A DNA stretch of 7,803 nt from NBML01 sp029939535. Lineage in GTDB: Bacteria > Desulfobacterota > Desulfobacteria > Desulfobacterales > Desulfobacteraceae. Shown here one piece after another: positions 1 through 5,557 of this stretch; position 1 is the first letter of the stretch; every line of letters starts with the position of its first letter. A program made the translations under genes and the position numbers. The notes beneath the pieces are model-generated. The model saw nothing but the letters and a program-made list of their open reading frames with translations, was not told where the DNA came from and ran no database searches. The DNA lies in assembly GCA_029939535.1 (NCBI GenBank), contig JAOZST010000181.1, positions 1 through 7,803 of the forward strand, written 5' to 3'.

Positions 1-179
1 AGCAGACATTGCCGATTTATATCGGCACCAAATTACGTAGCTTTATCAGCCCGGCTATGAATGCCCTGGCAGTGATTTTTATCATCCTGACAGTTATCGG
101 CGCGGTTGTCTATGAGGTCAGAAGGCGACGCGAAATGATCAAAGCCGGTGTGAAAATAACTCCCGAACCCGCTGCTTAA
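1..179 (+). CDS. C-terminal end of a PotC-like ABC transporter permease (partial)
   Basis: This is the 3' end of a gene whose start lies before the window. Reading from base 3 gives 58 codons ending in TAA at 177-179. The visible protein begins QTLPIYIGTKLRSFISPAMN, then a hydrophobic stretch at about visible residues 20-37 (the last membrane helix), then a basic tail (EVRRRRE) and a short polar end. The LPIYI...SPAMNAL segment followed by one final helix resembles the C-terminus of PotC/PotI-type permeases, the inner-membrane subunits of spermidine/putrescine ABC importers. In that family these form the channel with a PotB-like partner, fed by a PotD-like binding protein and powered by PotA. 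The family assignment is good for so short a piece. The substrate cannot be told, since the same fold serves other polyamine, thiamine or iron systems. The gene converges on livF. Confidence 0.8.
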   Translation, partial: QTLPIYIGTKLRSFISPAMNALAVIFIILTVIGAVVYEVRRRREMIKAGVKITPEPAA

Positions 180-246
180 GTGCTACTGTGATCTTTTCAG
201 ACATGATTTCTACAATTGAAAATTGCTAAAATTTTTTTCAACACCC

Positions 247-274
247 GGTTCTTGATAAGGAAGACCTGTTTTTT
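247..274 (+). terminator. Possible Rho-independent terminator of the upstream permease gene
   Basis: Downstream of the permease stop, GGT-t-CTT (247-253) can pair with AAGACC (261-266), giving a six-pair stem with one bulged T and a loop of about seven bases. It is followed by TGTTTTTT (267-274). The layout is right for a plus-strand intrinsic terminator, but the stem is short and its end overlaps the livF stop codon. The minus-strand reading lacks a T-run, so it is not an obvious terminator for livF. Confidence 0.3.
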
Positions 275-980
275 AAATCCCAAGATATGCTTTTTTTACA
301 TCCTCATTGGTTAGAAGGTTCTCTCCGGTATCTGTTATGGTGATGGTACCGTTTTCCATTACATATCCACGATGAGCAGCCTTAAGAGCCAGGTTGGCAT
401 TCTGTTCCACGATAAATATGGTGGTTTTCTGTTCCTCATTGATTTTTTTAATAATGGTAAAAATCTGTTTAACAATGATTGGTGCAAGACCCAATGATGG
501 TTCATCCAGCAGCAGTACTTTTGGCCGGGACATCAGTGCCCTTGAAATGGCCAGCATCTGCTGTTCACCACCGCTCAGGGTTCCTCCGGCCTGGTTTCTC
601 CGGTTGGCAAGAATGGGGAAAAGGTTGTATACATAGTCCATATCTTTTTTAATGCCTTCAGTATCATCCCGCAAAAAAGCTCCCATGTCCAGGTTTTCCG
701 CAACAGTCAGATAAGGGAAAATTCTCCGGCCTTCCGGGACCTGACAGATTCCCATTTTAACTATTTCATCCGGGGGAAGCCGGGTGATATCTTTGCCTTT
801 GAATTTTATACTGCCCTTTTTGGCAGGTACCACACCAGAAGTGGTCATCAAAGTAGTTGACTTGCCGGCGCCGTTGGCTCCGATCAGGGAGATTACCTCA
901 CCCTCGCTCACTTCAATGCTGATGCCTTTGAGGGCATGGATATTTCCATAATAGGTATGTATATTTTTTAATTTAAGCAT
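273..980 (-). CDS. livF: LivF, branched-chain amino acid ABC transporter ATP-binding protein
   Basis: One of two cytoplasmic ATPases that power branched-chain amino acid uptake through LivH/LivM. With the start at 980 the protein has 235 residues, close to the E. coli length of about 237. Visible motifs are Walker A GANGAGKST (34-42), the Q-loop in CQVPEGRRIFP (Gln80), the signature LSGGEQQ (135-141) and Walker B VLLLDEP (155-161, catalytic Glu160). The usual H-loop histidine is Gln193 in VEQNAN, as in E. coli LivF. The frame is open to a TTG at 998, but the ATG at 980 begins MLKLKNIHTYYG, the typical LivF start. A GGAG at 993-996 lies 12 bases upstream of it, whereas it directly abuts the ATG at 992. 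From 980 the gene overlaps the livG stop by 8 bases (ATGCTTAA), suggesting translational coupling. It is the last gene of the operon. Confidence 0.96.
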   Translation of the reverse strand: MLKLKNIHTYYGNIHALKGISIEVSEGEVISLIGANGAGKSTTLMTTSGVVPAKKGSIKFKGKDITRLPPDEIVKMGICQVPEGRRIFPYLTVAENLDMGAFLRDDTEGIKKDMDYVYNLFPILANRRNQAGGTLSGGEQQMLAISRALMSRPKVLLLDEPSLGLAPIIVKQIFTIIKKINEEQKTTIFIVEQNANLALKAAHRGYVMENGTITITDTGENLLTNEDVKKAYLGI

Positions 981-1764
981 CTTCAGACTCATCTCCAAGA
1001 TAGGCTTTGATGACTTCCGGATTAGATTTTACATCTTCCGGTGTGCCTTCAGCAATTTTTTTGCCATAATCCACCACATGAATCCAGTCAGACAGGCTCA
1101 TTACCAGTTTCATATCATGTTCAATCAGGAAAATGGACAGGTTTTCATTGTCCCTGAGCCAGATGATCAGATCGTCAAGTTCTTTTGTCTCCTGGGGGTT
1201 CATGCCCGCGGCAGGTTCATCCAGCAAAAGGAGAAAAGGATCCGTGGCAAGGGCCCTTGCAATTTCAAGACGTCGCTGGGCTCCATAGGGCAGATTGATT
1301 GCCTTTTCATTTACATATTGTTCAAGGCCTATTTTTTCAAGGATTTCATAACTGTCGTGAACGGCTTTTTTTTCTTCATTCTTTTGGCTGCCAGGGCGCA
1401 GCAGGGCCTTGATAATTCCTGCATGCATTCTGCAGTGACGGCCGATCATTACATTTTCCAGCACAGTCATGCCTTCAAAAAGACGAATATTCTGGAAGGT
1501 TCTGGCAAGCCCTTTTTCCGTGACATGGTTTGGTTTCAACCCTTTGAGCTTCTGGGTGGATTCGCCCGGAGGCGTGATTGCAACATACCCCTCTGTGGGT
1601 TCGTAAATACCTGTGATGCAATTGAAAAAAGTGGTTTTTCCTGCCCCATTGGGGCCTATGAGTGCAGCGATTTGTCCTTTTTCAATGGCAATATTCACAT
1701 TATCCAGGGCCTTGAGTCCCCCAAAATTCATTGTGAGATTTTTAACGTTGAGTATGGGTTCCAT
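973..1764 (-). CDS. livG: LivG, branched-chain amino acid ABC transporter ATP-binding protein
   Basis: The second ATPase of the Liv importer, pairing with LivF on the cytoplasmic face of LivH/LivM. The 263-residue length is normal. Motifs in order are Walker A GPNGAGKT (37-44), Q-loop Gln91 in ARTFQNIRLF, the LivG-type signature LPYGAQRRLEIARAL (158-172), Walker B LLLLDEP (178-184, Glu183) and the H-loop His216 in LIEHDM. The TFQNIRLF and YGxQRRLEIARAL blocks separate LivG from LivF. The segment between Walker A and the signature carries the longer LivG-type insertion (about 60-85 and 105-135). The ATG at 1764 lies 4 bases past the livM stop. The sequence before it (AGAAGAATAAATTT) is only weakly Shine-Dalgarno-like, so coupling to livM translation is likely. 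Confidence 0.97.
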   Translation of the reverse strand: MEPILNVKNLTMNFGGLKALDNVNIAIEKGQIAALIGPNGAGKTTFFNCITGIYEPTEGYVAITPPGESTQKLKGLKPNHVTEKGLARTFQNIRLFEGMTVLENVMIGRHCRMHAGIIKALLRPGSQKNEEKKAVHDSYEILEKIGLEQYVNEKAINLPYGAQRRLEIARALATDPFLLLLDEPAAGMNPQETKELDDLIIWLRDNENLSIFLIEHDMKLVMSLSDWIHVVDYGKKIAEGTPEDVKSNPEVIKAYLGDESEDA

Positions 1765-1768
1765 AAAT

Positions 1769-2971
1769 TTATTCTTCTACTTTTTTAAATTTATATGTTT
1801 TACGTACACTTTGAATCAGCCCTTCTGGTTTGAAGACCATCACGATTACCTGGAGTGCACCAAATACAAGCATCCTGTATTCTGCCACTGCCCTCAGATA
1901 CTCCGGCAGCAGAATAAGTACCAGTGCCCCGGCAATAACACCAATTGCCGATCCCATACCACCGATTACCACCACGCATAAGATGGTGATGGATTCCCAG
2001 ATGGTAAAGGACATGGGGTTGATATAGGATGTTTTGGCAGCAAAGACTACTCCGCCTATGCTGGCCCAGGTGGCTCCCAGGGCAAAGGCGGTAAGCTTGG
2101 TTTTCACCTTGTCAATACCCATGGCCTGGCAGGCTATTTCATCGTCCCGAAGTGCAATCCAGGCACGCCCTATCCTTGAATTTTCCAGGCGGTTGACAAA
2201 GAAAATCGTCAGCAATACAAGGGCAATAACAATAAAATAAATATAAATAACTGTACCGTGCTGGCCAAGCTCAATGCCAAAGGAACCAGGGGCAGGAATA
2301 TTGGATATTCCCCTGGGGCCATTGGAAAAATCATTCCAGTTTTCAAGGATAATCCGGATGATTTCACCAAACCCAAGGGTAACAATGGCCAGATAATCTC
2401 CCCTGAGCCGCAGTACTGGATATCCCAGAAGCGTACCAAACATAAAACCAAGAAGAGCGGAAATGGGAAGAGCCAGCCAGAAACCGACTCCAAAATGCAT
2501 GTTTAAGAGAGCATAGGCATAGGCACCAACAGCGTAAAAGGCCACATAGCCAAGGTCAAGAAGCCCTGCAAGTCCCACAACAATGTTTAAGCCCAGGCCC
2601 AGCATTACATAGACCAGGGCGGATATCATGATACTGGTATGGTACATGGGAAAAACAAAGGGATAGAGGGCAAAGAAAATGGTAATAGCGATCAGAAATG
2701 GAAACCTGAACCGGTCATTTTGAAGGAGCCTGTGAACAGCAGGAATATCATCCGAGGTTTCTGATTTCTTTTTTTCTTCTTTGACGCGTAAAAAATAATT
2801 CCATATCAGGGAGGCGAAAAAAGTAACAACACCCACCCAGAAAAAATAGCTCCACCTGAAAATAACTATGTTTTTAATGGTATTTACTTTGATGACCATT
2901 ATTGGAAAGGTCAACACCATAAACCATAGCGCAACGATAAATGCCTGCTTGATCTCTTGTTTTGTAACCAT
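1769..2971 (-). CDS. livM: LivM, branched-chain amino acid ABC transporter permease
   Basis: Inner-membrane channel subunit that pairs with LivH. At 400 residues it is nearer to E. coli LivM (about 425) than to the shorter LivM of many bacteria, because it keeps the N-terminal extension known as the LivHM N-terminal domain. This holds two hydrophobic segments (about 9-27 and 40-60) and a charged linker (62-88). The core follows: further helices from about 89, the family block LGLGLNIVVGLAGLLDLGY (124-142), LGYPVLRLRGDYLAIVTLGF (182-201), and the cytoplasmic coupling loop GRAWIALRDDEIACQAMGID (268-287), which contacts the ATPases. The protein ends in a basic/acidic tail (KKVEE). The ATG at 2971 lies 24 bases past the livH stop. 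The purine run before it (AAAAAAGAAAATT) is a poor ribosome binding site. Confidence 0.97.
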   Translation of the reverse strand: MVTKQEIKQAFIVALWFMVLTFPIMVIKVNTIKNIVIFRWSYFFWVGVVTFFASLIWNYFLRVKEEKKKSETSDDIPAVHRLLQNDRFRFPFLIAITIFFALYPFVFPMYHTSIMISALVYVMLGLGLNIVVGLAGLLDLGYVAFYAVGAYAYALLNMHFGVGFWLALPISALLGFMFGTLLGYPVLRLRGDYLAIVTLGFGEIIRIILENWNDFSNGPRGISNIPAPGSFGIELGQHGTVIYIYFIVIALVLLTIFFVNRLENSRIGRAWIALRDDEIACQAMGIDKVKTKLTAFALGATWASIGGVVFAAKTSYINPMSFTIWESITILCVVVIGGMGSAIGVIAGALVLILLPEYLRAVAEYRMLVFGALQVIVMVFKPEGLIQSVRKTYKFKKVEE

Positions 2972-2995
2972 AATTTTCTTTTTTAAATAATGGGG

Positions 2996-3979
2996 TTAAA
3001 CTTTTTGGGCTTCGTGTTTGCCAAGTATGCCTGAAGGTCTGAAAATCAGAATAATAACCAATATACTGAAGGCAAATACATCTTCATACTCGCTCCAGAA
3101 ATATCCGGTGAAAAAACTTTCTGAAATACCCAGTACAAGGCTGCCAAGGACAGCACCGGGAATAGAACCAATACCACCCAAAACTGCTGCTATAAATGCT
3201 TTTAAGCCGGCAAGGAAGCCGATAAAAAAGTTTATCTGTCCAACATGGCAGGCAATTAAAACTCCGCCAATGGCAGCAGTGGCCGACCCCACAATAAAAG
3301 TGGTTGAAATTACCTGGTTAACATTGATTCCCAAAAGGGCCGCCATGACTTTGTCCTGGGCAGTGGCCCGCATGGCCTTGCCTATTTTGGTGAATTTGAT
3401 GAGCATTCCCAGCAGGATCATTACAATCACAGTGGTAACTATTATTGTCAATTCAACTGAGGTTATGATATGTGCATAGGGTTCCCAGAATGCAAAATCT
3501 GGAATCAGGCTTTCAAAGGGGAGGAATTCAGGTGTCTGGGCCAGCATTACATAGTTTTGCAGGAACAGACTCATACCAATGGCTGAAATCAGGGCAGAAA
3601 GTCTGGGAGCATTTCTTAAGGGTTTATAGGCTATTTTCTCAACGGTAAATCCATAGGCACAGGAATAGACTACTGCAAAGACAATGGCCAGGATGAAAAT
3701 TACACCGGCATGCCATCCCCAGAGCCCCAATACGCTGGCAATAATCAATGCGGTAATGGCTCCAATCATATAAATTTCACCATGGGCAAAATTGATCAGC
3801 TGGATAATCCCGTATACCATGGTATACCCAAGGGCTATCAGGGCATAGATACTTCCCCTTGTCAGACCTCCCAGGACCAGTTCTAAAAAGTAGACAGGGT
3901 CTGCAATTACTTCCCTGATACCAAAGAATCCCAAAACCCCGGCGACTGCCACACCTAGTGTAATATTAATCCAACGCAT
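2996..3979 (-). CDS. livH: LivH, branched-chain amino acid ABC transporter permease
   Basis: The other inner-membrane channel subunit of the Liv importer. Family blocks are LGGLTRGSIYALIALGYTMVYGIIQLINFAHGE (36-68), the coupling loop GKAMRATAQDKVMAALLGIN (200-219), and the C-terminal LAGLKAFIAAVLGGIGSIPGA (256-276) with FRPSGILG near the end. At 327 residues it is about 20 longer than E. coli LivH. The extra length is an N-terminal hydrophobic segment (about 5-25) ahead of the usual first helix. The ATG at 3979 is preceded by AGGAG at 3995-3999, but 15 bases away, which is long. A start closer to the conserved block is not supported by any better binding site. livH is separated from livK by a hairpin at 4035-4076. 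Confidence 0.97.
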   Translation of the reverse strand: MRWINITLGVAVAGVLGFFGIREVIADPVYFLELVLGGLTRGSIYALIALGYTMVYGIIQLINFAHGEIYMIGAITALIIASVLGLWGWHAGVIFILAIVFAVVYSCAYGFTVEKIAYKPLRNAPRLSALISAIGMSLFLQNYVMLAQTPEFLPFESLIPDFAFWEPYAHIITSVELTIIVTTVIVMILLGMLIKFTKIGKAMRATAQDKVMAALLGINVNQVISTTFIVGSATAAIGGVLIACHVGQINFFIGFLAGLKAFIAAVLGGIGSIPGAVLGSLVLGISESFFTGYFWSEYEDVFAFSILVIILIFRPSGILGKHEAQKV

Positions 3980-4034
3980 GTTAATTAATTACAACTCCTA
4001 AACTTTGTTAAATTAAAGTAAAATTTTTATAGAC

Positions 4035-4076
4035 AAAAACAGGAGTCATAATTCCCCTTGGAATTACGCTCCTGTT
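4035..4076 (-). terminator. Strong hairpin between livK and livH, probable leaky terminator or mRNA stabiliser
   Basis: On the minus strand, starting 18 bases after the livK stop, AACAGGAG (4076-4069) pairs with CTCCTGTT (4045-4038). Inside it TAATTCC (4066-4060) pairs with GGAATTA (4055-4049) around an AAGG loop, and a 2x3 internal loop joins the two stems. The T-run is short: TTT (4037-4035) beyond the stem, then GTC. The plus strand lacks a T-run after the hairpin, so it is directional. Its place inside the operon, between the binding-protein gene and the permease genes, fits partial termination or 3'-end protection that raises LivK over the membrane parts. The structure is read from sequence; the role is inferred. 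Confidence 0.75.
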
Positions 4077-4094
4077 CTGTTTGAAATTCAGCTA

Positions 4095-5213
4095 TTAATT
4101 AACCTGCTTGTATTTACCATCTATAACCTTGTACACAGAGAATCCAGCACCAACAACGTCACCGTTTTTATCAAAGCCGATGGGTCCCAGGGGAGAATCA
4201 ACTTTAATTTCAAACATGGCTGCCCGCATCTTATCATATTCAATGGATCCGGCTTTCTCAGCAGCATCGGCAAGTGCCTGAACACAGGCATATCCATTGT
4301 AAAAGAATGTTCCTGGATCTTCCCCGTATTTTTTCTGATGTTTGGCTGCAAGTTTTTGGTACAAGGGGTTGGAGGATGTATCATTGGGGCCGGTTGCATA
4401 AACGCCTTCAGCGTATTTGCCGGCAAGTGTGGTAAAGTTGTCACCGATTATACCGTCACCGCCGAAGAAAGTGGTTTTAACCCGTTTCTTTTTCAGCATT
4501 CCAACAATTTTGGAGGCATCTGAATGATATCCACCCCACATGGTGACTTCTGCTTTGGATCTTTTGATTTTCTGTACAATGGCTGTATAGTCAACTGCAC
4601 CAGTGGTAACACCTTCAAACAGAACAATTTCAACTCCGCCCAGTTTTTCAAATCTTGACCTTGCAAGTTCCATCTGTCCTTTTCCATAATCTCCTTTGTC
4701 ATGGATCAGGGCAACGGTTTTTGCTTTGAGTTCATTCTTGACAAAATTGGTCATAAGGGTTGCCTGGGCACCGTCATAGGCGATTGTTCTGAAAAAGTTG
4801 GGATGTTCTCCCTTAAGGGTCAGATCGTCATTGGTAGAGGCCGGGGAGATAATTAAAATGCCTGCATCTTTATAAATTTTGTTTGCAGCAATGGTTGCGC
4901 CGGAGCACACATGGCCGACCATCATCTGGGCACCGTCTGATACAAGTTTGGTTGCCATGTTAACTGCGACTTCAGGTTTACAAACATCATCACCCACTAA
5001 AAGTTCAATTTGTTTGCCCAGCATACCGCCCTTGGCATTGATGTCATCAATGGCCATTTCAACACCCCTTACAGCAGAAATACCATAAGGTGCCAGGTCG
5101 CCGGAGATAACTCCGCCGGACCCGATTTTGATTGTATCACCGGCAAAACCTGGTGCAGTAATACCAATCAGGAATAATAATGCAATTGATAAAGTTTTGA
5201 AAATAGATTTCAT
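4095..5213 (-). CDS. livK: LivK-type periplasmic branched-chain amino acid binding protein
   Basis: Substrate-binding protein of the Liv importer, 372 residues, a Leu/Ile/Val-binding (periplasmic binding protein type I) protein. Residues 1-24 form a signal peptide: basic MKSIFK, a hydrophobic core, and likely signal peptidase I cleavage after GFA (24/25). No lipobox cysteine is seen. Cys78 (DDVCKP) and Cys103 (GHVCSGAT) match the conserved disulfide of LivJ/LivK. Pocket regions include SGAT (104-107), SPAST (123-127) and GGYH (Tyr229). At the place of the E. coli Glu that holds the ligand amino group the protein has Asp253 (GGDG). Leucine/isoleucine/valine is the likely ligand set, but related binding proteins take aromatic amino acids, urea or amides, so specificity is not certain. 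GGGGAG at 5220-5225 lies 6 bases before the ATG. It is the first gene of the operon. Confidence 0.95.
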   Translation of the reverse strand: MKSIFKTLSIALLFLIGITAPGFAGDTIKIGSGGVISGDLAPYGISAVRGVEMAIDDINAKGGMLGKQIELLVGDDVCKPEVAVNMATKLVSDGAQMMVGHVCSGATIAANKIYKDAGILIISPASTNDDLTLKGEHPNFFRTIAYDGAQATLMTNFVKNELKAKTVALIHDKGDYGKGQMELARSRFEKLGGVEIVLFEGVTTGAVDYTAIVQKIKRSKAEVTMWGGYHSDASKIVGMLKKKRVKTTFFGGDGIIGDNFTTLAGKYAEGVYATGPNDTSSNPLYQKLAAKHQKKYGEDPGTFFYNGYACVQALADAAEKAGSIEYDKMRAAMFEIKVDSPLGPIGFDKNGDVVGAGFSVYKVIDGKYKQVN

Positions 5214-5219
5214 GTTTTA

Positions 5220-5225
5220 CTCCCC
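5220..5225 (-). promoter_or_regulatory. Ribosome binding site of livK
   Basis: The minus strand reads AAAGGGGAG followed by TAAAAC and the ATG at 5213. The GGGGAG core and 6-base spacing make this the clearest Shine-Dalgarno site in the window. It fixes the livK start and fits high expression of the binding protein. Confidence 0.8.
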
Positions 5226-5284
5226 TTTATTAAAATTAAATTTTAGTAAAAAAATAACTACAATTAATATTTTAAGTTTTGCAA

Positions 5285-5313
5285 ATATAAAAAAGAAAAA
5301 TGGTTATAGTCAA
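5285..5313 (-). promoter_or_regulatory. Predicted sigma70-type promoter of the liv operon
   Basis: On the minus strand TTGACT (5313-5308) is followed, after a 17-base spacer, by TTATAT (5290-5285); with an 18-base spacer the -10 reads TATATT. The -35 matches the consensus TTGACA at five of six bases. Transcription would start near 5278, giving a leader of about 65 bases before livK. The background here is AT-rich, which makes -10 matches cheap, but the -35 and spacing are good. Confidence 0.6.
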
Positions 5314-5490
5314 GTAAAAAGTATTTTAATCTCGCAGTTTTTCAAAATGGCAGGTGAAATGGCGCAGAAATTGGGTCTGGTATGTAATTTTGTATCCAGG
5401 GATCTTGTCTTTATAGCTCATGGTTTTTTTATCCATGGCTGGAAGGATTTGGTGACTATCATGCATAGCGGTTCTGATCAAGGAAAAATA

Positions 5491-5519
5491 TTGAGTATCT
5501 TTTCCAAACATAGTATGGG
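5491..5519 (+). promoter_or_regulatory. Weak candidate promoter for the aminopeptidase gene
   Basis: TTGAGT (5491-5496), a 17-base spacer, then TATGGG (5514-5519) lies 38 bases before the ATG at 5557. The -35 is fair but the -10 matches only its first three bases. I saw no better plus-strand pair in the gap, so this is listed only as the best available candidate. Confidence 0.2.
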
Positions 5520-5552
5520 ATTTAAAACATAAATACAAATTCTAATAAAATT

Positions 5553-5557
5553 AAGGA
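5553..5557 (+). promoter_or_regulatory. Shine-Dalgarno-like AAGGA that bears on the aminopeptidase start
   Basis: AAGGA at 5553-5557 runs into the ATG at 5557, so it cannot serve that codon. It lies 8 bases before the TTG at 5566 (codon 4), a normal spacing. No other Shine-Dalgarno-like run is seen in the preceding 25 bases. This favours initiation at the TTG, giving a protein beginning MDTDKKIAVIRKK, although the ATG cannot be excluded. Confidence 0.5.

Larger units (their letters stand above)
5214..5556. other. 343-base divergent intergenic region between livK and the aminopeptidase gene
   Basis: The livK-proximal part (5214-5335) is very AT-rich and holds the livK ribosome binding site and promoter. 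It also has a perfect AT inverted repeat, TAAAAT-TAA-ATTTTA (5231-5245), in the livK leader, and a TAGT(N9)ACTA arrangement (5244-5260) that only loosely resembles an Lrp-type site. From about 5336 the composition rises toward coding-like values. This part contains open frames on both strands with no convincing ribosome binding site: a minus-strand frame 5326-5538 (70 codons from a TTG, 61 from the ATG at 5511) and a plus-strand frame ending at 5532. An imperfect hairpin, AGC-t-CATGG (5415-5423) with CCATGGCT (5433-5440), sits in this part. I recognise no protein family in either frame; a decayed gene, a small unknown gene or chance are all possible. Confidence 0.6.

Noticed and set aside
198..233. 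TTGAAAA...TTTTCAA inverted repeat downstream of livF as a terminator
   Set aside because: The stem is only A/T-rich (one G-C pair) with a long loop and no T-run on the minus strand, so it does not support termination of the liv operon.
394..636. Plus-strand open frame antisense to livF
   Set aside because: It is a shadow of the livF signature and Walker B region, with low-complexity Ser runs and no protein-like motif.
1078..1788. Plus-strand open frame of 236 codons
   Set aside because: It lies antisense to livG, whose Walker A, signature, Walker B and H-loop motifs are all intact. The plus-strand translation shows no family features and has no ribosome binding site.
3018..3479. Plus-strand open frame of 153 codons antisense to livH
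   Set aside because: The frame is a by-product of the hydrophobic codon composition of livH on the other strand; the product has no recognisable domain.
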